A stretch of 64,000 nucleotides of DNA from Streptomyces sp. RPT161 (GTDB taxonomy: Bacteria; Actinomycetota; Actinomycetes; Streptomycetales; Streptomycetaceae): contig NZ_JAPZVN010000009.1 of the NCBI RefSeq assembly GCF_027533845.1, positions 232,423-296,422 of the forward strand, written 5' to 3'. The position numbers and the translations under genes are program-made. A model generated the notes under the pieces. The model was not told the DNA's origin. It saw only the letters and a program-made list of their open reading frames with translations, and did not search any database. Positions 16,966 to 25,737 of this stretch are shown piece by piece; the stretch's first letter is position 1, and each line of letters begins with the position of its first letter.

Positions 16966-17361
16966 TCAGAGTTGCATTCCGCTGGCCCGCACAATGGCCT
17001 CGACCTCGCGCCGGTCCCGGTCGCGTTCGGCCAGCGCCAGCAGCCCGCTCGGCGGCCCCTCGAAGCCGCCAGCAGGGCTGGCACCAGCCGAATCGGCCAC
17101 GTCGACGACCATGCGCATGCCGTGTGACCCCAGCAGGTCCATCAAGGTTTCCAATTCCCGGCCCAACTCGTTGGTGAACAGCTTCCGATCGCTCGGCCCG
17201 AAGGGAATATCGACACTCCGTGAATGATGCACCAAAGCTTGATTCACGCCATGCAGGATGCGTAGCAGCAGTGCGAACGACTCTTTGTCCAAACGAAGCC
17301 CGAGTTCGGCGAGATGGCGTGCGAACCGCTCGGTGCGCGCCAAGAAGTCCTGATCGCTCAT
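16966..17361 (-). CDS. Conserved-looking protein of unknown function
   Basis: This 131-residue, helix-rich, acidic protein is not recognised. The frame is open further upstream, but a GGGAGGATG site just ahead of the ATG at 17361 (MSDQDFLART) fixes the likely start. There is no signal peptide, membrane segment or Cys motif. It is convergent with the ALDH gene, and only 34 bp separate the stops. Confidence 0.6.
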   Translation of the reverse strand: MSDQDFLARTERFARHLAELGLRLDKESFALLLRILHGVNQALVHHSRSVDIPFGPSDRKLFTNELGRELETLMDLLGSHGMRMVVDVADSAGASPAGGFEGPPSGLLALAERDRDRREVEAIVRASGMQL

Positions 17362-17569
17362 GGCATCATCCTCCCGGATCACACCGGGCAGATGTGCCCG
17401 ATTCCCTAAATTAGGATCAATCGGCGGCCTCCTGGGCTGTGCGCGGGCGCGCCTGACGGACGACAACGTTGTTCATCTGTGCGCGCCACGCGGTCTCCGG
17501 ACCCCGGTCGCTCCCTCCAGGTTGGCGTGGTACCGTCCCCCGTCTCGTGAGCGGCCAAGGAGGGGCGGC

Positions 17570-17737
17570 ATGCGCCGGTATCGCTATTCCGGGCGGAATC
17601 CAGCGGACGCCCATACCCCGCAGGATTTCCCCGAGTTGACCGTTTCCATGCCGCGCCCGACCGGCTGCGGGTTGCCCGCGGACCATGCCAGCGGCAACTG
17701 CCAGACAAACCAGCCGAAGGCACTTGCGTTCGGCTAG
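17570..17737 (+). CDS. Possible small protein, 55 residues
   Basis: This ORF has an ideal AAGGAGG site seven bases ahead of its ATG and opens MRRYRYSGRNPADAH. It is unlike anything I recognise and has two Cys and a polar C-terminus. It lies between the divergent 131-residue unknown and the sugar-binding lipoprotein, in a stretch that turns AT-richer toward 17740. It could be a real small gene or a leader; support is the ribosome site only. Confidence 0.3.
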   Translation: MRRYRYSGRNPADAHTPQDFPELTVSMPRPTGCGLPADHASGNCQTNQPKALAFG

Positions 17738-17858
17738 ATAACAAATCACTACGTTGCCGTCTCGTAAGAATCAAGTTCTTGACGGGACCCAATTTCCGGA
17801 GTTCTACTCACCTCCACCTCGGCCGTACCCTCGCGGCCCTGTCAGGGAGGTACCCCTC

Positions 17859-18962
17859 GTGAACACCACTCTGCGTCGCGCCGTCGTGGCGACCGCGGCA
17901 GTGTCCATAACGCTCAGCATGGCGGCGTGCGGCAAGAAGTCGGTCGACACCGGCAAATCCACCGCAGCTGACGTGAACCAGGGCTTTCGGATTGGTCTGG
18001 CCCTCCCGGAGAACCAGACCACCCGCTACGAGGCGGTCGACCGCCCGCAGATTCAGACGAGGCTCAAGGCACTCTGCCCGAAGTGCCAACTCGACTACGA
18101 GAACGCCGGGCAGAACGCCAACACCCAGGAAGCGCAGCTCAATACGTTGATCAGCGACGGCGACAAGGTCATCATCGTCGACCCGGTCGACTACCAGGCG
18201 ATTCAGCCCTCGATCGAAAAGGCACACGCGGCGGGCATCAAGATCGTCTCCTATGACCGCCTGGCGCAGGGAGCGGTGGACGGGTACGTGTCGTTCGACA
18301 ACACCCAGGTCGGCAAGGAGCAGGCACAGGGCCTGCTGGACGCCCTCGGTGGCCGGGTCGCCCCGAGCACTCCGGTCGTCATGATCAACGGTGACAGCGC
18401 CGATCCGAACGCGGCGCAGTACAAGGCCGGCGCGCTCAGCGTGCTGCGCGGCAAGGTCAGGATCGCGGCCGAGTACAACACCCCGGGCTGGCAGGCCGAC
18501 GAGGCGAGCAAGGAGATCGACAACGCGATCAACCGCCTGGGCAAGAGCAACATCGCCGCCGTCTACTCGGCCAACGACGGCATGGCCACCGGGATCGTCA
18601 ACACCCTGCTGGCCGACCATCTCAGCACGCTGCCTCCGATCAGCGGCCAGGACGCCCAACTGGACGCCACGCAGAGGATCGTGGCAGGACTGCAGTCGTT
18701 CACCATCTACAAGCCGTACGCGGTGGAGGCCGACACGGCGGCGCAGATGGCGATCGAACTGGCCACCGGCCAGCCGCTTGAAGTCGCGGACAGCACGGTC
18801 AGCAGTGCCACGAACAAGGGTATTCCGGCGAAACTGGTGGCCACCACGATCATGGACAGCAAGAACATAAGACAGACGGTCATCGCCGATGGCCTCTACA
18901 CCGTGGACCAGATCTGCACCACGCAATACGCGGCGGACTGCGCCAGGATCGGTCTGAAGTAG
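17859..18962 (+). CDS. Sugar-binding lipoprotein of an ABC transporter (XylF/RbsB type), orphan
   Basis: This 367-residue solute-binding protein has a type II signal peptide ending in the lipobox LSMAAC (lipidated Cys about residue 24). The body is a periplasmic-binding-protein type I fold (IGLALPENQTTRYE; VDPVDYQAI; YDRLAQG; NDGMATGIV), closest to xylose/pentose-binding XylF. The GTG at 17859 follows an AGGGAGG site. No ATPase or permease is adjacent, so it must work with a transporter encoded elsewhere or as a sensor. A strong hairpin follows. Confidence 0.88.
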   Translation: MNTTLRRAVVATAAVSITLSMAACGKKSVDTGKSTAADVNQGFRIGLALPENQTTRYEAVDRPQIQTRLKALCPKCQLDYENAGQNANTQEAQLNTLISDGDKVIIVDPVDYQAIQPSIEKAHAAGIKIVSYDRLAQGAVDGYVSFDNTQVGKEQAQGLLDALGGRVAPSTPVVMINGDSADPNAAQYKAGALSVLRGKVRIAAEYNTPGWQADEASKEIDNAINRLGKSNIAAVYSANDGMATGIVNTLLADHLSTLPPISGQDAQLDATQRIVAGLQSFTIYKPYAVEADTAAQMAIELATGQPLEVADSTVSSATNKGIPAKLVATTIMDSKNIRQTVIADGLYTVDQICTTQYAADCARIGLK

Positions 18963-18982
18963 CCTCTGCCGTCCAGCGCGCC

Positions 18983-19009
18983 GGGCCTCCGGGAACGACC
19001 CGGAGGCCC
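18983..19009 (+). terminator. Terminator hairpin after the sugar-binding lipoprotein
   Basis: A perfect 11-bp inverted repeat GGGCCTCCGGG / CCCGGAGGCCC has a 5-base loop and starts 21 bp after the stop codon at 18962. Confidence 0.85.
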
Positions 19010-19350
19010 CGTCGTGCGGCATCTTCTCAACCCAAGGGACAGCCGGTCTCAACGCGGCCTTGCCGAAATCCACCTGGGCTTCCATCCGCGAGTGGAAGGA
19101 CTTTCGCGGACCGATGCGTAGCGTCCTTCGCGGGTCACCGCAGGGAGCCGTGCACTCCCCAGCCGGGCCCCGCGAAGGCCGCGGACCCGGGCAGCGCCAC
19201 GGCGGTCTCGCGTCGCGTCGAGACGAGGAGTGTGCGCGCACCTCGGACCCAGACCGTGCTGACGGCCGTGTGGGGTGCTGGCAGCCTGGTCCGTTCGTCA
19301 CGCCCGCCGCATGCGGCGCCGCCGCACCACGTAGCGGATCGGGCGCACGT

Positions 19351-19387
19351 GCCTCCCGCGACGGGTGGTCGGCCCACCGCGGGAGGC
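19351..19387. terminator. Large bulged hairpin between convergent genes
   Basis: GCCTCCCGC pairs with GCGGGAGGC, and inside it GGGTGG pairs with CCCACC around a TCGG tetraloop, with a 3-base bulge. It lies ~53 bp beyond the 3' end of the leftward SH3 gene. Confidence 0.6.
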
Positions 19388-19389
19388 CC

Positions 19390-19428
19390 CGACAACACGA
19401 ACTCGTCCCCAGACGTGTCGTGTTGTCG
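19390..19428 (-). terminator. Terminator hairpin after the SH3-domain gene
   Basis: An 11-bp perfect stem CGACAACACGA / TCGTGTTGTCG with a 17-base loop lies just beyond the stop codon of the leftward SH3 gene (19440). Confidence 0.65.
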
Positions 19429-19439
19429 AGAGTGGAGCG

Positions 19440-19826
19440 TTACTTGCAGTAGGGCACCACGGCCAGGTTCTTGACGTAACGCGCGCTCACATAGCCGCGC
19501 TTGCCGTCACCCAGCATGTACCACAGGTGGTTGCCGTCGACGTTCTGGCCGTCCTTCTTGCAGTGCAGCGCGATCACCGTTCCCGGGCGGACGGAGCCGA
19601 GGGACTTCGAACTGGTGGTGGGCTGTTCGCGGATCGACAGGTTGATCCTGGAGACCACCTTTCCCGTGGGTTCCGCGGCCTTGGCGGCGGCCGGTGCCGG
19701 TGCCGGATGCGCGACCGCGGTCGGCGCCGCGGCCACGGCCGCTGAGGCGCCGCACAGCGCCACCGCGCCCGCCAGCGCGGCGCTCGTCCCCACCAGGGCA
19801 ACACGGCGCATGCCAAATGTGTACAT
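19440..19826 (-). CDS. Secreted SH3-domain protein
   Basis: This 128-residue exported protein has a Sec signal peptide at residues ~1-33 (MRRVALVGTSAALAGAVALC, cleavage after an AAAVAAA-type site), an Ala/Pro linker, and a bacterial SH3 domain (about residues 50-128) ending GYVSARYVKNLAVVPYC. Two Cys in the domain may form a disulfide. The ATG at 19826 has a GGGGGAG site. Such small SH3 proteins are common in Streptomyces and may bind cell wall; no partner gene is adjacent. Confidence 0.87.
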   Translation of the reverse strand: MYTFGMRRVALVGTSAALAGAVALCGASAAVAAAPTAVAHPAPAPAAAKAAEPTGKVVSRINLSIREQPTTSSKSLGSVRPGTVIALHCKKDGQNVDGNHLWYMLGDGKRGYVSARYVKNLAVVPYCK

Positions 19827-19982
19827 GTTTCTCCCCCTACTTCGCTGAATGAGAAGTCTTCCCGGATCAGGCCGTAACGACCTTTGGCGTCCTGTATGAC
19901 ACGCGACTCGGCAGGATGGTTGCGCACCGTCAGGCAGGGCAGTCGTTTTCAGCCACAACCAGAGCAGAGCAGGGCCCAGCGG

Positions 19983-20762
19983 TTACCACGTGGGAGCGCA
20001 GGACATCCCGCCGTCCACCACCAGGTCGTGGCCGGTAATCCACTTGGCCATCGGGGACGCCAGGAAGACACAGGCGTTTCCGACGTCTTCGGCCTGGCCC
20101 CGGCACCGCAGGGGTGCGGCCCGGTCCCAGCGGCGCGCTCCGTCCGGCCAGTCGGCCTCCAGCCCCGGCCGGTCGATCAGGCCGGGCGAGACGGTGTTGA
20201 CCCGGATGCCCAGATGTCCGTGTTCAAGAGCGGCACCGCGCGCGTGCATGATGAGGGCCGCCTTGGACGCGCAGTAGTGCGCGTGCCCCCGAGCGGGCCG
20301 GCTGCCCTCGATGGAGGCGATATGGGTGATCGATCCGCCGCCCGTCGTACGCATCGCCTCCACCGCGGCCTGCGTACAGGCGAAGGCGCTCACCACGTTG
20401 GGGTCGACCACCTGCCGCCAGTCCGCGACGCTCATGTCCTCCAGGGGCCGTACGGGCTGGACTCCCGCGTTGTTCACCAGTGCGGTCAGCCGTCCGGTCC
20501 ACGAGGCCGATTCCCGCACGAGGCGCCTGCACTCCGTCTCGTCGGTGAGGTCGGCGCGCAGGGCCAACGCCCTTGCTCCACAGCCCCGGAACCGCTCGAC
20601 GAGTTCCTCCGCGCGATCGGGCCGGGAACGGTAGTGGACGACGACGGCGGCACCGGCGAGGGCGAACTGCCAGGCGATTCCGCCGCCCACGGTGCCACTG
20701 GCGCCGGTGACCAACACGGTGTGCCCCGTCAGGTCGGGCAGGGTCGGGTCACCCACGTTCAC
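19983..20762 (-). CDS. SDR-family oxidoreductase
   Basis: This 259-residue classical short-chain dehydrogenase has a TGASGTVGGG coenzyme loop, NNAG at about residue 95, a catalytic Ser in IASIEGS, the YCASK active-site Tyr/Lys, and the C-terminal VVDGGMS. The RSRP stretch after beta-2 hints at NADP(H). Two GTG starts (20762 and 20756) overlap the end of the upstream DUF985 gene, so the two are translationally coupled. The substrate is unknown. Confidence 0.88.
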   Translation of the reverse strand: MNVGDPTLPDLTGHTVLVTGASGTVGGGIAWQFALAGAAVVVHYRSRPDRAEELVERFRGCGARALALRADLTDETECRRLVRESASWTGRLTALVNNAGVQPVRPLEDMSVADWRQVVDPNVVSAFACTQAAVEAMRTTGGGSITHIASIEGSRPARGHAHYCASKAALIMHARGAALEHGHLGIRVNTVSPGLIDRPGLEADWPDGARRWDRAAPLRCRGQAEDVGNACVFLASPMAKWITGHDLVVDGGMSCAPTW

Positions 20763-21309
20763 TCGTTCCAGGTTCCGGATCCGGGCCGACGGCGTCCTCG
20801 TAGCGGGTCGGGACGCCGGGGCGGCACAGGCCTGTGATCCGCTCGGCCGCCTGCGGGTAGCGCGCGCGGAGCTGGTCGGCGTCCGCGCCCTCGTAGTCGG
20901 CGGGCACGAATCCCGGAGCCATGGTGCAACCGAGCAGCGCCCAACGGCCGCCCTCGGCCACCTTGCCGCCCATCCACGTGCCGCCGGGCACGGTGAACTG
21001 CACCTGCTGTCCGCCGAGCACATCGTGCCCGAGCACCATCGTCAGGGCGGACCCGTTCGGTTCGAGAAGCAGCAGTTCGACCGGGTCGCCAAGGTAGAAG
21101 TGCCAGACCTCGTCAGCGGGCAGTCGGTGCAGCGCGGAGAACTGGTCGTCCTCGGCGGAGAGCAGCACGACGATGGCCGATCCCGCCGCACGACCGCCGG
21201 GCACCTGCGGCCCGACCCAGGTACGCCGGAACAGCCCGCCCTCCAGGGGCAGGGGCTCAAGCCCGTAGTGCGAGGCCAGTTCCCGCGCCGTGATGTCCTC
21301 AGGTCGCAT
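20749..21309 (-). CDS. DUF985 / cupin-5-family protein
   Basis: This 186-residue cupin-like protein has the DUF985 pattern: HYGLEPLPLEGGLFRRTW, then a middle DEVWHFYLGDPVELLLLEP, then a C-terminal TMAPGFVPADYEGA. Family members are predicted small-molecule or sugar binders. An ATG five codons upstream (21324) is an alternative; the 21309 start has a better GAGGGG site. It overlaps the SDR gene by 14 bases. Confidence 0.82.
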   Translation of the reverse strand: MRPEDITARELASHYGLEPLPLEGGLFRRTWVGPQVPGGRAAGSAIVVLLSAEDDQFSALHRLPADEVWHFYLGDPVELLLLEPNGSALTMVLGHDVLGGQQVQFTVPGGTWMGGKVAEGGRWALLGCTMAPGFVPADYEGADADQLRARYPQAAERITGLCRPGVPTRYEDAVGPDPEPGTSERG

Positions 21310-21324
21310 CCGCCCACCCCTCAT

Positions 21325-21690
21325 GCGTGTTCCTACGGTCGATCGCGCGAAAGCCGGCAGCGTTGCCCAGACCATAGCGGTTCGCTGCGCGGGTGGTCCC
21401 GCGACACCGTCGTCGACCGGCCGTCCAGCGCCCCACCTCATGCCGCCACCCAGCCGAGCGCCCCGATCACACCAAGCAGTGGCTGCCGCCGCTGCCCATC
21501 CTGGAGATCCTCGGCCACAAGGTCCGCGGCGCGAAGAAGACCGCCCCGTCCACTGCGTCCGGGTCGCGCGCGCTGGCCGGAGGGGGTGAAGTGGATGGAG
21601 GGACTCGGTGACCCTGTCGAGGTCAGCCGGGTCGCGGGTACGCGCTGAGTTGGTGCGGACAGCATTGAGCGTGCGACGAGGAGGAACACG
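21325..21690. other. Intergenic stretch between DUF985 and the small basic protein
   Basis: These ~365 bp hold the upstream regions of two divergent genes. Reading frames here give only low-complexity Arg/Pro-rich translations, and I see no recognisable gene. Confidence 0.35.
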
Positions 21691-22017
21691 ATGCCAGCAG
21701 GATCCAGCCGCAAACGGGAGCGGCAGTACGAGCACATCAAGGAGAGCGCCGAGAAGCGCGGCACCTCGGAAGGCCGTGCGAAAGAGATCGCCGCGCGCAC
21801 CGTCAACAAGGAGCGGGCGCGCTCAGGAGAGGCGAAGTCGGCCAGCAGGACATCCACCCGGGACCCGAAATCGGCCTACCAGCGCGGTGGCGAGCGTTCC
21901 CACACCGGAGCGCAGGGGCCGACGAAGGACCAGCTCTACGAAGAGGCGAAGAAGAAGCACATCGAGGGCCGCTCGACGATGACCAAGCAGGAGCTGCGCC
22001 AAGCCCTCGGTCGCTGA
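21691..22017 (+). CDS. Small basic 'plasmid stabilisation'-type protein
   Basis: This 108-residue, highly charged protein (Lys/Arg/Glu-rich) is of a type widespread in Streptomyces and often annotated as plasmid stabilisation protein. The N-terminal half is a helical segment (YEHIKESAEKRGTSEGRAKE), the middle is disordered, and the C-terminus KDQLYEEAKKK...MTKQELRQAL resembles a Rho N-terminal/SAP-like helix pair, suggesting nucleic-acid binding. An AGGAGG site precedes the ATG. No toxin or antitoxin partner is adjacent, so the stabilisation label is not supported. Confidence 0.75.
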   Translation: MPAGSSRKRERQYEHIKESAEKRGTSEGRAKEIAARTVNKERARSGEAKSASRTSTRDPKSAYQRGGERSHTGAQGPTKDQLYEEAKKKHIEGRSTMTKQELRQALGR

Positions 22018-22501
22018 GGTGCCGCCGCAGGGCTGCCTGCCGTTGCCCCGCGCCCCTGGTGACCCACGATCCGCGGGTCCTCAGGACGCCTGTGCGGCGG
22101 CCTCGGGCTGGACTTCCCCCCCCCCACCCCCGGCGGCCTCGACGCGGAGTCCCGTGGGCGCGAAGCCGCTGTGGCGATCGGGCCCATCATCCTCCGCGTT
22201 GGACGCGCGGCTCGGCCGCGCACCGTCACGGCCGGTTGCTTCGTTTCCGGGCGGCCGGGCACTGTCCCGGGGCAAGCCGGTGCTCCGGAGCTTCGGACAC
22301 GGACACGTTCGAGGCCGCCGCGGGCCCCCGGCAGTCCGCCCCCGTGGCATGTTCACTTCCGCGTCCGCGACGGCGGGGCGACGGCGGCCACGCTGACTGC
22401 GGGAAGGCAGGTCACCCCGGTGAGTGCGAGGCGATGAACCGGGTACGCGCGCTGACGGTGGAGCGCGACGCCGGGATCCTCAGTGGGAAGGGAGGGTGTT
22501 C
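22018..22501. other. Gene-poor stretch with a ten-C homopolymer
   Basis: No convincing gene was found in ~480 bp. A run of ten C (22116-22125), one A and five more C stands out; such tracts are prone to sequencing or replication slippage. The ribosome site GGGAGGG for the next gene is at its right end. Confidence 0.4.
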
Positions 22502-25500
22502 ATGGTCAGGGCCCATGACGACGCATCCGATGGTGGCCGGCGCGCGGCCGATGGCAAGCCTTCGGCGTCGGATCCGGCGGTTCTCGACGTGGCCGCCCTT
22601 GAGCGGGCGCTGCGCCGTCGCGTCGACGGTGAGGTGCGTTTCGACGCGGGTAGCCGCGGCGCGTACGCCACCGACGGGTCCAACTACCGGCAGGTTCCGA
22701 TCGGGGTTGTGGTCCCTCGTACTGTCGAGGCGGGAGCGGAAGCGGTCGCGGTGTGCGCGCGGTTCGGCGCCCCGGTGCTTTCCCGGGGAGGCGGCACCAG
22801 CCTGGGGGGCCAGTGCACCAACACAGCTGTGGTCATCGACTGGACGAAGTACTGCAACCGCCTGGTCTCGGTCGACGCCGAGCGGCGCACATGTGTGGTC
22901 GAGCCGGGCATCGTGCTCGACGAGCTCAACCGCCAACTGGCCGAGCACGCCCTGCAGTTCGGCCCCAAGCCATCGACCCACAGTCACTGTTCGCTGGGCG
23001 GAATGATCGGCAACAACTCCTGTGGGGCGTCCGCCCAGGCGTACGGGAAGACCGTGGACAATGTGCGGCGGCTGGAGGTCCTCACGTATGACGGGGCCAG
23101 GTTCTGGGTGGGGGCGACCCCGGATGCCGAGTTCGAGCGGATCCTCGCCGCCGGCGGGCGCCGGGCGGAGGTGTACCGAGGACTGCGGGGCATCGTCGAC
23201 CGCTATCTGGGGGACATCCGGAGGGGCTTTCCGAACATCCCGCGGCGGGTCTCCGGGTACAACCTCGACTCACTGCTTCCGGAGAAGGGCTTCAACGTCG
23301 CCCAGGCCCTCGTGGGCAGCGAGGGCACCCTGGTCACCGTCTTGCGGGCGGAACTGGAGCTGGTCCCCGTCCCCTCGTTTGATGCCATCTTGGTGCTGGG
23401 CTACCCCGACATCTGCGCCGCCGCGGACGACGTGCCCCACCTGCTCGAACACTGCCAGCCCACCCAGTTGGAGGCCCTGGACGGGCGGATGGCGCAGCTG
23501 ATGCGCGAGGAGCACGCCTTCCTCGACTCACTCGACGGCTTCCCCGAAGGGGACAGCTGGCTGCTGCTCCAGTTCACTGGTGACAGCCAGGAGTCCGTCG
23601 ACGAAGCCGGGCGGGATCTGCTGCGGGCCCTGGGGCGCAGTGAGGACGACAAAACGGTTGCGTTCTCCGACGACCCGCAGCGCGAACAGCGCATGCTCAA
23701 GGCCCGCGAGGCCGGACTCGGCGTCACGGCGCGGCCACCAGACGATCGCGAGACGTGGGAGGGCTGGGAGGACTCCGCCGTCCCTCCCAGCCGGCTCGGG
23801 GACTACCTGCGGAGCCTGAAGGGGTTGTTCACGGAATTCGACTACGACCACCCCTCTCTCTACGGTCACTTCGGTCAGGGCTGTGTCCACACGCGCATCC
23901 CCTTCGGTCTGAAAAGCGCCGAGGGCGTGGCGAGGTTCCGGGAGTTTGTGCTGCGGGCCGCGGATCTGGTGGTTTCCTACGGCGGGTCGCTCTCCGGCGA
24001 GCATGGTGACGGGCAGGCGCGCGGTGAACTGCTCACGCGGATGTTCGGTGACCGTCTGGTTGCCGCGTTCGGCGAGATGAAGGCCCTGTTCGACCCGGAC
24101 AACCGGATGAACCCCGGCAAGGTCGTGGCACCCTACCGCGTCGACGAAAACCTCCGGCTCGGTCCTCGGTGGCGGCCGGACAGCCACGCGACGCACTTCG
24201 GCTACCCCGACGACCAAGGCTCCTTCACCCGAGCCGTGATGCGCTGCGTCGGCATCGGCAACTGCCGCACCCACACCGGTGGCGTGATGTGCCCCTCCTA
24301 CCGCGCCACCGGTGAGGAGGAGCACTCCACCCGTGGCCGGGCGCGGCTGCTGTTCGAGATGCTCGGCGGACACGCCGACTCGGCCGTCACCGACGGCTGG
24401 CGTTCGAAGGAAGTCCGTGACGCCCTCGACCTGTGCCTGGCGTGCAAGGGCTGCAAGTCCGACTGCCCGACCGGGGTCGACATGGCCACCTACAAGGCCG
24501 AGTTCCTCTCACACCACTACGCCGGACGGCTTCGACCCGCCGCGCACTACTCGATGGGCTGGCTGCCGCTGTGGGCGCGGCTGTCACGGGTGTCACCGCG
24601 CCTGGTCAACGCCGCCCTGCACGCTCCCGGGTTCGCCCGGCTCGGAAAGGGCTTGGCCGGGGTGGCGGTGCAACGCCAGGCCCCGGTGTTCGCGCAGGAG
24701 TCGTTCATCCAGTGGTGGCGCTCACGTGATGTCCCGGACCCCGACCCCGCGGATCCGCGGGCGGTCCTGCTGTGGCCGGACACGTTCAGCACCTACTTCC
24801 ATCCCGGTGTCGCGAAGGCGGCGGTGCGTGTCCTTGAGGACGCCGGATTCCGCGTGGCGGTGCCCGCGCGGTCCGTCTGCTGTGGGTTGACGTGGATCTC
24901 CACCGGGCAACTGGCCACCGCCGAACGGGTGTTGCGGCGCACCCTCGACGTGCTGCGGCCGTGGATCGAGGCGGGTACGCCCTTGGTCGGTCTTGAGCCG
25001 TCGTGCACTGCGGTCTTCCGCGCCGACGCCCCGGAGCTGATGCCGGAGAACCAGGACGTCCAGCGGCTGGCGGCGCAGTTCCGTACCTTCTCCGAGCTGC
25101 TCCTCAACGACACACCCGACAACTGGCGGGTGCCGAGCCTGTCCCGGTCGGCCACGGTGCAGACGCACTGCCATCAGCACGCGGTGACGGGGTTCGACGC
25201 CGATCGGGAACTGATGCGCCGGGCCGCCATCGATGCCGATGTCCTGGACGCCGGATGCTGCGGGCTGGCCGGGAACTTCGGGTTCGAACGGGGCCATCAC
25301 GAGCTGTCGATGGCCGTGGGCGAACAAGGTGTCCTGCCTGCCGTGCGCCAGAGCCCGCCGAGCGCCCTCATCGTCGCGGACGGGTTCAGTTGCCGTACCC
25401 AGATCGAGCAGGGTGGCACCGGTCGGCATGCGATGCATCTGGCCGAGGTCCTGGCTCTGGGCCTTCAGGAGAACGCGCCCGCCGACCATCCGGAGAAGCT

Positions 25501-25618
25501 CGCCGACCGGCCCACGCACTCGCTGCGCGACGCCCGCCTGCTCACCGCGGGGGCGCTCGCGGCGGCCGGCGCGTGCGTTGCCGCAGTCGTCGCCCTGTGC
25601 AAACGGCGGCGCAGATGA
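22502..25618 (+). CDS. FAD-binding and 4Fe-4S oxidoreductase (GlcD-GlpC fusion) with C-terminal membrane anchor
   Basis: This 1038-residue fusion has an FAD_binding_4 domain (about residues 30-270; GGGTSLGGQC, IGNNSCGA, LVGSEGTL), a FAD-oxidase C-terminal domain (to ~540; YGHFGQGCVH, SGEHGDGQARG), a ferredoxin-like part with CLACKGCKSDCP, and a GlpC-type domain with two Cys-Cys-Gly motifs (SVCCGLTW; DAGCCGLAGN). Such enzymes oxidise D-lactate, glycolate or other D-2-hydroxy acids and pass electrons to quinone. Unusually it ends with a single hydrophobic helix and a basic tail (about residues 1015-1038), which would tether it to the membrane. An ATG with GGGAGGG was chosen over 22424. A TPP enzyme follows after 119 bp. 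Confidence 0.9.
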   Translation: MVRAHDDASDGGRRAADGKPSASDPAVLDVAALERALRRRVDGEVRFDAGSRGAYATDGSNYRQVPIGVVVPRTVEAGAEAVAVCARFGAPVLSRGGGTSLGGQCTNTAVVIDWTKYCNRLVSVDAERRTCVVEPGIVLDELNRQLAEHALQFGPKPSTHSHCSLGGMIGNNSCGASAQAYGKTVDNVRRLEVLTYDGARFWVGATPDAEFERILAAGGRRAEVYRGLRGIVDRYLGDIRRGFPNIPRRVSGYNLDSLLPEKGFNVAQALVGSEGTLVTVLRAELELVPVPSFDAILVLGYPDICAAADDVPHLLEHCQPTQLEALDGRMAQLMREEHAFLDSLDGFPEGDSWLLLQFTGDSQESVDEAGRDLLRALGRSEDDKTVAFSDDPQREQRMLKAREAGLGVTARPPDDRETWEGWEDSAVPPSRLGDYLRSLKGLFTEFDYDHPSLYGHFGQGCVHTRIPFGLKSAEGVARFREFVLRAADLVVSYGGSLSGEHGDGQARGELLTRMFGDRLVAAFGEMKALFDPDNRMNPGKVVAPYRVDENLRLGPRWRPDSHATHFGYPDDQGSFTRAVMRCVGIGNCRTHTGGVMCPSYRATGEEEHSTRGRARLLFEMLGGHADSAVTDGWRSKEVRDALDLCLACKGCKSDCPTGVDMATYKAEFLSHHYAGRLRPAAHYSMGWLPLWARLSRVSPRLVNAALHAPGFARLGKGLAGVAVQRQAPVFAQESFIQWWRSRDVPDPDPADPRAVLLWPDTFSTYFHPGVAKAAVRVLEDAGFRVAVPARSVCCGLTWISTGQLATAERVLRRTLDVLRPWIEAGTPLVGLEPSCTAVFRADAPELMPENQDVQRLAAQFRTFSELLLNDTPDNWRVPSLSRSATVQTHCHQHAVTGFDADRELMRRAAIDADVLDAGCCGLAGNFGFERGHHELSMAVGEQGVLPAVRQSPPSALIVADGFSCRTQIEQGGTGRHAMHLAEVLALGLQENAPADHPEKLADRPTHSLRDARLLTAGALAAAGACVAAVVALCKRRRR

Positions 25619-25737
25619 ACCGGACGGGCGACCCGGCCCCGCGCCGGACAACCGCCCCGGTTCCACCCGGTTACCGTCGCGGTGGTATCCCGGGCGACAT
25701 TCGTTGACGTGCCGTCAGATTAGAGGAAGGAAGCATC

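Noticed and set aside
22081..22356. 91-codon minus-strand frame over the ten-C tract
   Set aside because: Low-complexity Pro/Gly/Arg translation without ribosome site or recognisable domain.
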